Assembly: GCF_016107395.1 (NCBI RefSeq)
Contig: NZ_JAAIKO010000032.1
Span: 1-64,000, forward strand
Direction: 5' to 3'
DNA length: 64,000 bases
Origin: Streptomyces fildesensis
GTDB lineage: Bacteria > Actinomycetota > Actinomycetes > Streptomycetales > Streptomycetaceae
The notes below the pieces were generated by a model. The model ran no database searches. It was not told the DNA's origin and saw only the letters and a program-made list of their open reading frames with translations. The position numbers and the translations under genes are program-made. This document shows positions 16,990 through 25,828 of this stretch, piece after piece. The first letter of the stretch is position 1; each line of letters starts with the position of its first letter.

Positions 16990-18861
16990 TCACAGGTGGT
17001 GCCGCTGGCCGCGCTTCGCCCGCTCGTACTCCGCGCGGGCCCGGCGGGCGGCCGGCCGGTCGGAGACCTCGGCGACGGCCACGTCCCACCAGGCGCCGGA
17101 GGCCGGTTCCCCGCCCGTGCCCGGCCCGGTCTCGACGTACACGGCCGTCGCGCGGTCCGAGGCGCGGGCCGTGGCCAGCGCCTCGCGCAGCTCCTTGACG
17201 GTGCGGGCGGTCAGGACGTCCAGGCCGAGGCTGGCGGCGTTGGCGGCCAGGTCGACGGGGAGCGGATCGCCGGTGAACGTGCCGTCCGGGGCCCGGAACC
17301 GGTAGGCGGTGCCGTAGCGCTCGGCGCCGACCGAGTCCGACAGTCCGCCGATGGAGGCGTAGCCGTGGTTCTGCACGATCACGAGGTTGATGTTGACGCC
17401 CTCCTGGACCGCGGTGACGATCTCGGTGGGCAGCATCAGATACGTGCCGTCGCCGACGAGGGCGAACACCTCGCGGTCGGGCGCGGCGAGCTTCACCCCG
17501 ATCGCGGCGGGGATCTCGTAGCCCATGCAGGAGTAGCCGTACTCGACGTGGTACTGCTTCGGGTCGCGGGACCGCCAGAACTTGTGCAGGTCGCCGGGGA
17601 GCGAGCCGGCCGCGTTGATGACCACGTCGCGGTCCTGGAGCACCTCCGCCAGGGCGCCCAGCACCTGGGTCTGCGAGGGGAGGCTGTCGCCCGCGTCGCC
17701 GCCCGGCCGGAAGACGGCGTCGGTGGCGCGCTGCCACTCCGCGACGCCCCGGTCGTGCCGGGACAGGTCCACCCGGTGGCCGGCCAGGGCGGCGGTGAGC
17801 GCCTCGATACCGGACCGGGCGTCGGCGACCAGGGCGGTGCCCGCCATCTTGTGCGCGTCGAACGCGGTGATGTTCAGGTTGACGAAGCGCACGTCCGGGT
17901 GGGCGAACAGCGAGTTCGACGCGGTGGTGAAGTCCGTCCAGCGGGTGCCGATGCCGAGGACGACATCGGCCTCGCGGGCGGCGGCGTTGGCCGGCCCGGT
18001 GCCGGTGTGGCCGATCCCGCCCAGCGCCTGCGGGTGGTCGAAGCGCAGCGAGCCCTTCCCCGCTTGGGTCTCGGCCACCGGGATTCCGGTGGCCGCGGCG
18101 AACTCGCGCAGCGCGTCGGTGGCCTCGGAGCCGATCACACCGCCGCCCGCCACGATCAGCGGGCGTTCGGCGGACCGCAGCAGCTCCGCGGCCTCGTCCA
18201 GCGCCGCCGCGTCCGGCTGCGGACGGCGTACGTGCCAGACCCGCTGCTCGAACAGCTCGGCCGGCCAGTCGTACGCCTCGGCCTGGACGTCCTGGGGCAG
18301 CGCCAGGGTGACCGCGCCGGTGTCCACCGGATCGGTCAGGACGCGCATCGCCTGCAGCAGGGAGGGCGCGAGCATCTCCGGGCGCCAGATCCGGTCGAAG
18401 TAGCGGGAGACCGGCCGCAGCGTGTCGTTGACGGACATGTCGTACGCCCACGGCACCTCCAGCTGCTGCAGCACCGGATCGGCGGGGCGGGTCGCGAACA
18501 CGTCGCCGGGAAGCAGCAGTACCGGCACGCGGTTGATGGTGGCCAGGGCCGCACCGGTGACGAGGTTGGTGGCGCCGGGCCCGATGGAGGTGGTGCAGGC
18601 CATCGTGGACAGCCGGTTGTTCATCCGGGCGAAGCCGACCGAGGCGTGCACCATCGCCTGCTCGTTGCGGCCCTGGTAGTACGGCATGACATCGTGGCCG
18701 GTCTGCAGCAGGGCCTGGCCGACCCCGGCGACGTTGCCGTGGCCGAAGATGCCCCAGGTCCCGGCGATCAGCCGGCGGCATACGCCGTCCCGTTCGGTGT
18801 GCTGGACGGTGAGGAAGCGGACGAGGGCCTGGGCGACGGTGAGCCTGACGGTGGTCGTCAT
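16990..18861 (-). CDS. iolD: Trihydroxycyclohexane-1,2-dione acylhydrolase (IolD)
   Basis: A 623-residue thiamine-diphosphate enzyme that opens the ring of the diketo-inositol intermediate to give 5-deoxy-glucuronate. The three-domain acetolactate-synthase fold is visible: an N-terminal PYR domain (YYQGRNEQAMVHASVGFARM with the cofactor Glu), a central domain, and a C-terminal PP domain (VGDGTYLMLPTEIVTA, then VNINLVIVQNHGYASIGGL). The N-terminus TWGIFGHGNVAGVGQAL is diagnostic for IolD within this superfamily. It overlaps iolB by ATGA and is the last of six coupled inositol genes. Confidence 0.95.
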   Translation of the reverse strand: MTTTVRLTVAQALVRFLTVQHTERDGVCRRLIAGTWGIFGHGNVAGVGQALLQTGHDVMPYYQGRNEQAMVHASVGFARMNNRLSTMACTTSIGPGATNLVTGAALATINRVPVLLLPGDVFATRPADPVLQQLEVPWAYDMSVNDTLRPVSRYFDRIWRPEMLAPSLLQAMRVLTDPVDTGAVTLALPQDVQAEAYDWPAELFEQRVWHVRRPQPDAAALDEAAELLRSAERPLIVAGGGVIGSEATDALREFAAATGIPVAETQAGKGSLRFDHPQALGGIGHTGTGPANAAAREADVVLGIGTRWTDFTTASNSLFAHPDVRFVNLNITAFDAHKMAGTALVADARSGIEALTAALAGHRVDLSRHDRGVAEWQRATDAVFRPGGDAGDSLPSQTQVLGALAEVLQDRDVVINAAGSLPGDLHKFWRSRDPKQYHVEYGYSCMGYEIPAAIGVKLAAPDREVFALVGDGTYLMLPTEIVTAVQEGVNINLVIVQNHGYASIGGLSDSVGAERYGTAYRFRAPDGTFTGDPLPVDLAANAASLGLDVLTARTVKELREALATARASDRATAVYVETGPGTGGEPASGAWWDVAVAEVSDRPAARRARAEYERAKRGQRHHL

Positions 18862-19775
18862 GGGCGCGGTTCCTCCACTGATGCGGTCTCCACAGGTGCG
18901 GTGTACAGCGGCAGTCGCGGGTCCACGGACTGTGCGGCCCAGCTGCCGCGTACCCAGGCGTGCGCGGGGTCGTCACAGATCAGCCAGGCCCGGTCGGCGC
19001 CGGGCCCGGCCATCACGTTCAGGTAGTACATGTCGTAGCCGGGGACGGCCATGCTCGGGCCGTGCCAGCCGTCGGGGATCAGTACGGCGTCGCCGCCGCG
19101 CACTTCGGCGAGCACGTCGGTCCGTCCGGCGCCGGAGGGGTAGACCCGCTGGTAGCCCATCGCCCCCGGGCCGCCCGCCAGCTCGAAGTAGTAGATCTCC
19201 TCCAGCTCGGACTCCGTCGCGCTCGCCTCGTCGTGCTTGTGCGGCGGGAACGACGACCAGTTGCCGCCGGGGGTGAGCACCTCGACCGCGATGAGCCGGT
19301 CGCAGTCGAAGACCCCGGCCGCCGCGAAGTTGTTGACCTGACGGCTCGCGCCGCCCGCGCCGCGCAGCTCCACCGGCACGCCGGAGGCGGGCCCGTAACG
19401 GGCAGCGAGCCGCCGCTCGCAGCGGGCCCCGGTGAGCGCGAAGCGGCCGCCGGCCCGGCTGGTGAGCACCGTGCGCGCGTCCCGCGGCACATACGCGAAG
19501 TCGCTGACGCCGCTGAACACGTCGGGCCTGCCGCGCAGTTCGAAGACCTCGTCGTCGACGGCGACCGAGCAGCCGCCCGCCAGCGGCAGCACGATCCACT
19601 CGCTGTCACCGCTGTCGAGGGTGCGCGTTTCGCCGGGCGCCAGCGTCAGCACCCGCAGCGAGCTGTAGCCCCAGCCGGCGCCCTCCGGGTCCACCCACAG
19701 GTCGTAGCCGTCGCGGGCGGCGCTCGCGGCCGGTACGTGCCCGGCCAGCCGCGTGGGCCCGCCGCCCGGCGTCAT
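18858..19775 (-). CDS. iolB: 5-deoxy-glucuronate isomerase (IolB)
   Basis: A 305-residue bicupin enzyme that converts 5-deoxy-glucuronate to 2-deoxy-5-keto-gluconate. The C-terminal cupin metal site is in SSFPPHKHDE with a following EEIYYFEL, and the second strand pair holds PDGWHGPSMAVPGYDMYYLNV. ATG 19775 overlaps the stop of the upstream gene (ATGA), and its own stop overlaps iolD. Length and motifs are typical. Confidence 0.95.
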   Translation of the reverse strand: MTPGGGPTRLAGHVPAASAARDGYDLWVDPEGAGWGYSSLRVLTLAPGETRTLDSGDSEWIVLPLAGGCSVAVDDEVFELRGRPDVFSGVSDFAYVPRDARTVLTSRAGGRFALTGARCERRLAARYGPASGVPVELRGAGGASRQVNNFAAAGVFDCDRLIAVEVLTPGGNWSSFPPHKHDEASATESELEEIYYFELAGGPGAMGYQRVYPSGAGRTDVLAEVRGGDAVLIPDGWHGPSMAVPGYDMYYLNVMAGPGADRAWLICDDPAHAWVRGSWAAQSVDPRLPLYTAPVETASVEEPRP

Positions 19776-20764
19776 CGGGCGTTCTCCGGCGCGGACGGGC
19801 TGCGGTCGACCAGCGACACGGCGGTGTCGATGGCCTTCGCCACGTCGCCGTCGTCCGGGAAGAGCATGGTGCGGCCGAGGATCAGACCGCGCACCTGCGG
19901 TATCCGCAGCGCCTTCTGCCAGGCCGCGTACCGCTCGTCGGGACCGCCGGTGCCCTCGCCGCCGAGCAGCAGGGTGGGCAGGGTCGTCGAGGCCATCATG
20001 CGCTCCATCTCGTCGACGACCGGGACCTTCAGCCAGGTGTACGCGGAGGTGCTGCCCAGGCCCTGGGCGATGTTGTTGACGTAGATCTGCGCGTCGGGCT
20101 CCAGGATGTTGACGACCCGCCCGGCCACCCGGTGGGTACGGAACGGTTCGACGAGCGCCAGCAGCCGGCGCGCGGCGAGCGTGTGCACCGCGTGCGAGCA
20201 GCCGGCCAGCGTGTCGGCCGTGCCGGGGTCCTCCGGGTCGATCCGCAGCAGCACCTTGCCGCCGTCGAGGCCGGCCGCCGCGATACCGGGTGCGTCGTAG
20301 CCGGTGAAACGGTCGTCGAGCTCGAAGGACGCGCCGGGCAGCCCGCCGCGGTTCATCGACCCCAGGACGAGCTTGCCGTCGAGGGCGCCGAGCAGCATCA
20401 GGTCCTCGACCAGGTCGGCCGTGCCGAGGAAGCCGTCCACCCCGGGGCGCGCCAGCGCCTCGACGCACCGCGCCAGCAGCTCGTGGCGGTCGCCCATCGC
20501 CGTCGGGTCGCCGCCCGCCGCGACGGCGCCGCGCGCGGGATGGTCGGCGGCCAGCACGAACAGCGGGCGGGCGAGCCGGGACGGGTCGAAGGGCGTGCGC
20601 TGCGCGCAGGCCAGCCGGATCGCGTCCGGCGCGGACGCCCGCAGCCGGGTGATCTCGTCGACCGAGGACGCGAGCGGCGCGGGGCGCCGGTCGACCGCGG
20701 ACGACTGGGTCTGGGCCTCGGGAACGGGCGCGAAGGGCCGTACGGGGCGGGATTTCGCGGTCAT
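19772..20764 (-). CDS. Cgl0159-family (beta/alpha)8 aldolase-like protein
   Basis: A 330-residue TIM-barrel protein of the family named after Cgl0159 in the Corynebacterium glutamicum inositol cluster. Visible segments are RLARPLFVLAADHPARG, GVDGFLGTADLVEDLMLLGAL, LVLGSMNRGGLPGASFELDDRF and the late WLKVPVV. In this operon it occupies the step where Bacillus uses IolJ, so I infer it cleaves 2-deoxy-5-keto-gluconate-6-phosphate to DHAP and malonate semialdehyde. No experiment supports that here. It is coupled by ATGA overlaps on both sides (19772 and 20761). Confidence 0.85.
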   Translation of the reverse strand: MTAKSRPVRPFAPVPEAQTQSSAVDRRPAPLASSVDEITRLRASAPDAIRLACAQRTPFDPSRLARPLFVLAADHPARGAVAAGGDPTAMGDRHELLARCVEALARPGVDGFLGTADLVEDLMLLGALDGKLVLGSMNRGGLPGASFELDDRFTGYDAPGIAAAGLDGGKVLLRIDPEDPGTADTLAGCSHAVHTLAARRLLALVEPFRTHRVAGRVVNILEPDAQIYVNNIAQGLGSTSAYTWLKVPVVDEMERMMASTTLPTLLLGGEGTGGPDERYAAWQKALRIPQVRGLILGRTMLFPDDGDVAKAIDTAVSLVDRSPSAPENAR

Positions 20765-21774
20765 ACGCGGGACCTCTTCGTTTCGGCGTCGACGGCCGCT
20801 TGCCGCGCCTGTCGCGTGAGAAGAGCCTCCACCTCGGAGAGGGTCGGCATGGCGTCGGCACAGGCGTGCCGTGAGGCGACCAGCGCGCCGGCCGCGTTGG
20901 CGGTGCTGATCACACGGGACAGCGGCCGGCCGGCCAGCAGACCGGCGCACAGCGCGCCGCCGAAGGCGTCACCCGCGCCGAGGCCGTTGACCACCTCGAC
21001 CGGTACCGGCGGGAAGGAGACGCTCTCGGTCGCGGTGCGGGCCAGCACTCCATCCGGTCCCTGCTTGACGACGGCGAGGCGCACCCCGCGGTCCAGCAGC
21101 AGTTCGGCGGCCCGGTCCGGATCGCTGGTGCCCACCGCGACCTGCGCCTCCTCGCGGTTGCCGACCGCGACCGTCGCGTACCGCAGGGCCCGTGCGTACA
21201 GTTCGGGCGCCTCGGCCGGGTCGGCCCAGAAGCCGGGCCGCCAGTCGAGGTCGAAGTACACCTCGCGGCCGGCCCGTTCCTCCAGCGCGGCGAAGAGGGT
21301 GGAGCGGGTCGGCTCGACGGCGAGCGCGGAGCCGGTGATCCACAGCACCCGCGCGTCGCGGACCGCCGCGCGGTCCAGCCGTTCCGGTTCCAGGCACTGG
21401 TCCGGGGCGACGGGGCGCCGGTAGAAGTAGAGCGGGAAGTCGTCGGGCGGGAAGATCTCGCAGAACACGACCGGCGTCTGCAGTCCCGGCACCGTGGTCA
21501 CCAGCGCGTCGTCCACCCCGAAGCCGCGCAGCGCGCCGCGTACGTACCCGCCGAACGGATCGTCCCCGACACCGGTGAGGACCGCGGTCCGCAGGCCGTA
21601 ACGCGCCGCGGCCACCGCGACGTTGGTCGCGGTGCCGCCGAGGTACTTGGCGAACGTGCGGACGTCGGCGAGGCCGACGCCGGTCTGCTCGGGGTACAGG
21701 TCCACGCCCACCCGGCCGACGGTGATCACGTCGTACGGGGTGCCCGGTGCCCGCGCGGTCTCCGGGGCGGTCAC
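20761..21774 (-). CDS. iolC: 5-dehydro-2-deoxygluconokinase (IolC)
   Basis: A 337-residue PfkB-family sugar kinase that phosphorylates 2-deoxy-5-keto-gluconate. The N-terminal substrate region is VGRVGVDLYPEQ, with KYLGGTATNVAVAAARYG. The C-terminal anion hole and catalytic Asp are in VVNGLGAGDAFGGALCAGLL. The DLYPEQ signature separates IolC from ribokinases. It is translationally coupled to both neighbours. Confidence 0.93.
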   Translation of the reverse strand: MTAPETARAPGTPYDVITVGRVGVDLYPEQTGVGLADVRTFAKYLGGTATNVAVAAARYGLRTAVLTGVGDDPFGGYVRGALRGFGVDDALVTTVPGLQTPVVFCEIFPPDDFPLYFYRRPVAPDQCLEPERLDRAAVRDARVLWITGSALAVEPTRSTLFAALEERAGREVYFDLDWRPGFWADPAEAPELYARALRYATVAVGNREEAQVAVGTSDPDRAAELLLDRGVRLAVVKQGPDGVLARTATESVSFPPVPVEVVNGLGAGDAFGGALCAGLLAGRPLSRVISTANAAGALVASRHACADAMPTLSEVEALLTRQARQAAVDAETKRSRV

Positions 21775-22619
21775 AGCGCGGCCAGCCAGTCCAGCGAGGC
21801 CCGTACGTCGTCGACGGGGCCGCCGCCGGGCGGCGGTTCCGCGGTGAGCACGGCGTCCTGCTCCATGACGTACCAGCCCGCGTACCCCGCGTCCTCCAGT
21901 GCGCCGATGAGGGCGGCGAGGTCGATGTCGCCCTGCCCCAGCGGCTGGTAGAGATTACGGTCCACGGCTTCGGTGTAGGAGGTGCGCCCGTCGTGCACGG
22001 CCGCCGCCGCGCCCTCGTCCACGTCCTTGAGATGGACGTGGACCACCCGGCCGGCCGCCCGGCGGGCCAGTGCCACCGGGTCGGTGCCGCCGACGAGCAG
22101 ATGCCCGGTGTCCAGGCACAGCCCGGTCCAGCTGCCCTCCAGGACCCGGTCGACGTCCTCCGGGCCCTCCACCATCGTGCCGACGTGCGGATGCAGGGCG
22201 GCGGTGATCCCGGCGGCCGCGGCGAGCGCCGCGACCCGGTCGAGATTGGCCAGCAGGGTCTTCCAGCCGAGCGTGTCCAGCTCGGGGCGGGCGTCGTAGC
22301 CGTCCTGCCCGGTCGCGGCGGCGAGCACCAGGGTTCCGGCGCCCGCCGCGGTGAAGGCGGCCAGCGCGGTGCGCACCTCCGGCAGTGGATCGGTCGCCGG
22401 ATCGTGCAGCACGACCGGGACGAAGCCGCCGACGGCCGTCATCCCGCGCGCCGCGAGCAGCGGGCCCGGCAGGAAGCCGTCGGGTCCGAACTCGGTCGCG
22501 GTCAGCCCGAGCGCCGCCATCTCGTCCAGTACCCGCTCGGGCGTCAACTGGTGCCCCCAGCCCGGCACTTCGCACACGCCCCAGGAGATCGGCGCCGCGG
22601 CCACCCGGCCGAGCCTCAT
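21771..22619 (-). CDS. Inosose dehydratase/isomerase-like TIM barrel (IolE/IolH type)
   Basis: A 282-residue xylose-isomerase-like TIM barrel. The start shows APISWGVCEVPGWGHQL and the core has TATEFGPDGFLP, ITAALHPHVGTMVE, GLCLDTGHLL and VVHVHLKDVD, matching metal-binding positions of IolE. It most likely dehydrates 2-keto-myo-inositol to the diketone used by IolD, since no other dehydratase is present in the operon. IolH, a close homologue of uncertain role, is the alternative. ATGA overlaps link it to iolG and iolC. Confidence 0.85.
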   Translation of the reverse strand: MRLGRVAAAPISWGVCEVPGWGHQLTPERVLDEMAALGLTATEFGPDGFLPGPLLAARGMTAVGGFVPVVLHDPATDPLPEVRTALAAFTAAGAGTLVLAAATGQDGYDARPELDTLGWKTLLANLDRVAALAAAAGITAALHPHVGTMVEGPEDVDRVLEGSWTGLCLDTGHLLVGGTDPVALARRAAGRVVHVHLKDVDEGAAAAVHDGRTSYTEAVDRNLYQPLGQGDIDLAALIGALEDAGYAGWYVMEQDAVLTAEPPPGGGPVDDVRASLDWLAAL

Positions 22620-23668
22620 GCGCTCACCTCCGCGGTGCGTGCCGTGGTGCCGGCGAGCAGTTCGGCGCGGGCCGCGATCTCGGCGACCGCGACCGGCCGC
22701 CGCTCGCGCCGCGACACCTCGCACGCCTCGGCGACGAGCAGGGCGCGCAGCGCCTCGCGTCCCGGGCAGGGGTTGGCGCTCTCGCCGCGGGCCACCCGGA
22801 CGAAGGTGTCCAGCTCGGCGCGGTAGGCGGGGGCGAAGCGCTCCAGGAAGCCGGGCCACGGGGCGGGGACGCTGCTCGCGGCGCCGGGCTCGACGGAGGT
22901 GACGGGGGTGCGGGCGTCGACACCCACGGCGATCTGGTCGTCGGTGCCGGCCAGCTCCATCCGGACGTCGTAGCCGGCGCCGTTGTAGCGGGTCGCGGTG
23001 GCGGTGGCGAGCACTCCGCCCTCCAGGGTGAGCAGGGTCGCCGCGGTGTCGGCATCGCCCGCGGTGCGGAAGAAGTCCGCGCCGCCGTTGGCGCCGGTCG
23101 CGTACACCTCCAGGATCTCGCGGCCGGTGACCCAGCGCAGGATGTCGAAGTCGTGGATCAGGCAGTCGCGGTACAGGCCGCCGGAGAGCGGGATGTAGTC
23201 GGCGGGCGGCGGGGCCGGGTCGGAGGTGACGGCCCGCACGGTGTGCAGCCGGCCGAGCCTGCCGGACCGTACGGCCTCGCGCGCCGCCAGGTATCCGGCG
23301 TCGAACCGTCGCTGGAAGCCCATCTGCAGCGTCGTGCCGGCCGCTTCGACCGAGCGCAGCGCGGCGACGGTGCCGGCCAGGTCCACGGCGATCGGCTTCT
23401 CGCAGAAGACCGGCAGGCCCGCCCGTGCGGCCCGTTCGATGAGGGTGGCGTGTGCCGCGGTGGCGGAGGCGATCACCACCGCGTCGACCCCGGAGGTGAA
23501 GACGGCGTCCACCGAGTCCGCGGCGGTGGCGCCGGTCCGTGCGGCGACCTCGGCGGCCCGGCCGGGGTCGGCGTCCGCGACGAGCAGTTCCCCGACGTCC
23601 GGGTGTGCCCGTAGCGCTACGGCGTGGAAGGCCCCGATCCGACCGGCCCCGAGAAGTCCCATTCGCAT
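22616..23668 (-). CDS. iolG: Inositol 2-dehydrogenase-like oxidoreductase (IolG)
   Basis: A 350-residue Gfo/Idh/MocA dehydrogenase. The Rossmann start is MGLLGAGRIGAFHAVAL; the catalytic region has FCEKPIAVDL and the substrate segment GGLYRDCLIHDFDILRWV with the conserved D-x3-HD pattern. It oxidises inositol to 2-keto-inositol using NAD. ATG 23668 is taken as the start; the next in-frame ATG is two codons in. It is the first gene of the inositol operon, and the control region with a TGTCCGGACA palindrome lies about 135 bases upstream. Confidence 0.9.
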   Translation of the reverse strand: MRMGLLGAGRIGAFHAVALRAHPDVGELLVADADPGRAAEVAARTGATAADSVDAVFTSGVDAVVIASATAAHATLIERAARAGLPVFCEKPIAVDLAGTVAALRSVEAAGTTLQMGFQRRFDAGYLAAREAVRSGRLGRLHTVRAVTSDPAPPPADYIPLSGGLYRDCLIHDFDILRWVTGREILEVYATGANGGADFFRTAGDADTAATLLTLEGGVLATATATRYNGAGYDVRMELAGTDDQIAVGVDARTPVTSVEPGAASSVPAPWPGFLERFAPAYRAELDTFVRVARGESANPCPGREALRALLVAEACEVSRRERRPVAVAEIAARAELLAGTTARTAEVSA

Positions 23669-23801
23669 ACCTGGCCCTGCCCCTTCCAGGAAGGTGATCT
23701 TCCGGAGGCCGCCGCCCGACGGACTCGGCACCTCCGGCTGATACGGCTTGCGTGCCCTGCGGGACCAACCTCCCGCGAGCCGTCACCGCCTGTCAATAGT
23801 T

Positions 23802-23811
23802 TGTCCGGACA
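23802..23811. promoter_or_regulatory. Palindromic operator in the iolG/gntR intergenic region
   Basis: TGTCCGGACA is a perfect 10-base palindrome between the divergent iolG and GntR genes. A near copy (TGTCTGTACA) lies in front of the first binding-protein gene. The position suits autoregulation by the GntR protein and control of the iol operon. Confidence 0.55.
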
Positions 23812-23853
23812 TACGGACTTCCCGTCATGGCAACCTGCCGATACGCTCCCATC

Positions 23854-24609
23854 GTGCCCAGTCCCGACCCCGCACCGCTCCGTCTCAGCGTCGACCGCTC
23901 GAGCCCGGTCCCGCTGTACTTCCAGCTTGCCCAGCAACTGGAGAGCGCCATCGAGACCGGCGGGCTCGCCCCCGGCAGCCTGCTGGGGAACGAGATCGAG
24001 CTGGCCGGCCGGCTCGGTCTGTCCCGGCCCACTGTGCGCCAGGCCATCCAGTCCCTCGTGGACAAGGGGCTGATGGTGCGCCGCCGCGGGGTCGGCACCC
24101 AGGTGGTGCACAGCCAGGTCAAGCGCCCGCTGGAGTTGAGCAGCCTCTACGACGACCTTCTCGCCGCGGGCCAGCGTCCCGCCACCCGGGTGCTGCGCAA
24201 CTCCGTCGCGCCCGCCTCCGCGCAGGCCGCGGCCGCGCTCGGGGTGCCGGAGGGCAGCGAGGTCGTGGTGGTGGAGCGGCTGCGGCTGGCCCACGGCGAG
24301 CCCATGGCGCACCTGACGAACCACCTGCCGCCCGATCTGCTGCCGTTGAGCACCGCCGACCTCGAGGCCACCGGCCTGTACCGGCTGATGCGCGGCGCGG
24401 GCATCACGCTGCACAGCGCCCAGCAGACCGTCGGCGCGCGGGCGGCGACCGCGGAGGAGGGCCGGCTGCTGGCCGAGCCGGAGGGCGCGCCGCTGCTGAC
24501 GATGCAGCGCACCACGTACGACGCCAAGGGGCGGGCGGTGGAGTTCGGATCGCACATCTACCGGGCTTCGCGCTACGCGTTCGAGTTCCGGCTGCTGGTC
24601 CGTACCTAG
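23854..24609 (+). CDS. GntR/HutC-family regulator, probable inositol repressor
   Basis: A 251-residue transcriptional regulator. Residues about 20-80 are the GntR winged helix (PLYFQLAQQLESAIETGGL; SRPTVRQAIQSLVDKGL; RRRGVGTQV), and residues about 95-245 are a UTRA ligand domain ending FGSHIYRASRYAFEFRL. GTG 23854 is preferred to ATG 23827 because it gives the usual short lead into the wing, but the evidence is thin. It lies between the iol catabolic operon and the CUT2 importer genes. Matching palindromes in both promoters make it the likely shared regulator. The effector is not known. Confidence 0.88.
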   Translation: MPSPDPAPLRLSVDRSSPVPLYFQLAQQLESAIETGGLAPGSLLGNEIELAGRLGLSRPTVRQAIQSLVDKGLMVRRRGVGTQVVHSQVKRPLELSSLYDDLLAAGQRPATRVLRNSVAPASAQAAAALGVPEGSEVVVVERLRLAHGEPMAHLTNHLPPDLLPLSTADLEATGLYRLMRGAGITLHSAQQTVGARAATAEEGRLLAEPEGAPLLTMQRTTYDAKGRAVEFGSHIYRASRYAFEFRLLVRT

Positions 24610-24624
24610 CCACGAACGTAAGAA

Positions 24625-24634
24625 TGTCTGTACA
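24625..24634. promoter_or_regulatory. Second TGTCYGKACA-type operator
   Basis: TGTCTGTACA keeps the TGTC/ACA arms of the 23802 site. It precedes a TTGACG-like -35 candidate (about 24641) and lies about 95 bases before the first binding-protein gene. Confidence 0.5.
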
Positions 24635-24728
24635 AAGTCTTGACGCTGCACCCCGGCCCCGATTAGAAACCACCCCGTGCCGTACACCGGACCGGACCCG
24701 GGCGGCCGGAGGAAAAGGCGGACCCACG

Positions 24729-25727
24729 ATGGCACGCAGGCGTACGGCTCTGTCCGCGGCGGCACTCGCCCTGGCGATATCGCTCGCCGCCGCCGGATGC
24801 AGCAGCTCCGGGGGCAAGAAGACCGAGGAGAAGGACGCCACGAGCGCGGTGAACGGGGCGGGCACCCCGCAACTCACCATCGCCATGGTCACCCATTCGG
24901 GTGAGGGCGACACGTTCTGGGACATCGTCCAGAAGGGCGCGAAGCAGGCCGCGGCGAAGGACAACGTGAAGTTCCTCTACTCCAACAACAAGGAGGGGAA
25001 CGAGCAGGCCCAGCTCGTCCAGACCGCGATCGACCAGAAGGTCGACGGGATCATCGTGACGCTGGCCAAGCCCGACGCGCTCAAGGCGGTGCTGCAGAAA
25101 GCCGTCCAGGCCGGCATCCCCGTCATCAGCATCAACTCCGGCTCCCAGTTCTCCGCCGCCTACGGCGCGCTGAGCCACATCGGCCAGGACGAGGCGGTGG
25201 CCGGCGAGGCGGTCGGCGACGAGATGACCAAGCGGGGCCTGAAGAAGGCGCTGTGCGTCATCCACGAGCAGGGAAACGTTTCTCTCGAACAGCGCTGCGA
25301 CGGCGCCGCGAAGACCTTCAAGGGCTCGATGCAGAAGCTCTACGTCACCGGCACGAACATGCCCGACGTGCTCTCCTCCGTCACCTCCAAGCTCCAGGCG
25401 GACAAGTCCATCGACGCCATCCTGACCCTGGGCGCGCCCTTCGCCGCCACCTCCGTGCAGGCCGTCCAGCAGACCAAGGCCAAGGTCGAGGTCGACACCT
25501 TCGACCTCAACGCGGCCGTGGTCAAGCAGCTCAAGAGCAAGGAGGTCGGCTTCGCCGTCGACCAGCAGCCCTACCTCCAGGGCTACCTCGCGGTGGACGA
25601 GCTGTGGCTCTACAAGACCAACGGCGACGTCATCGGCGGCGGCCGGCCGGTGCTGACCGGCCCCGCCCTCGTCACCGACAAGGACGTGCCGCAGCTGGAG
25701 AAGTACACCCAGCGCGGTACCCGATGA
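24729..25727 (+). CDS. CUT2 sugar-binding lipoprotein, copy 1
   Basis: A 332-residue type-1 periplasmic-binding-fold lipoprotein. The signal ends at lipobox AAAGC (Cys about 23). The fold has TIAMVTHSGEGDTFWDIVQK, QAQLVQTAIDQKVDGIIVTL, GIPVISINSG and the closing GFAVDQQPYLQGYLAVDELW. It delivers a sugar, probably inositol given the context, to the permease two genes on. GGAGGAAAAGG lies upstream of ATG 24729. The next gene is a close paralogue. Confidence 0.92.
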   Translation: MARRRTALSAAALALAISLAAAGCSSSGGKKTEEKDATSAVNGAGTPQLTIAMVTHSGEGDTFWDIVQKGAKQAAAKDNVKFLYSNNKEGNEQAQLVQTAIDQKVDGIIVTLAKPDALKAVLQKAVQAGIPVISINSGSQFSAAYGALSHIGQDEAVAGEAVGDEMTKRGLKKALCVIHEQGNVSLEQRCDGAAKTFKGSMQKLYVTGTNMPDVLSSVTSKLQADKSIDAILTLGAPFAATSVQAVQQTKAKVEVDTFDLNAAVVKQLKSKEVGFAVDQQPYLQGYLAVDELWLYKTNGDVIGGGRPVLTGPALVTDKDVPQLEKYTQRGTR

Positions 25728-25828
25728 CAGCGGCCACGTTCCCCTTGACAGATACTTGGGCCGCCGGGGCTGATCATCGAGCCCCCGGCGGCACCGGGAT
25801 CCGCAGGGAAGGGCAAGGCTTCGTGGCG

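Noticed and set aside
23748..24728. Extension of the first binding-protein frame through the GntR gene
   Set aside because: The lipoprotein signal and ribosome site place the start at 24729, and the GntR gene is well supported in the other frame.
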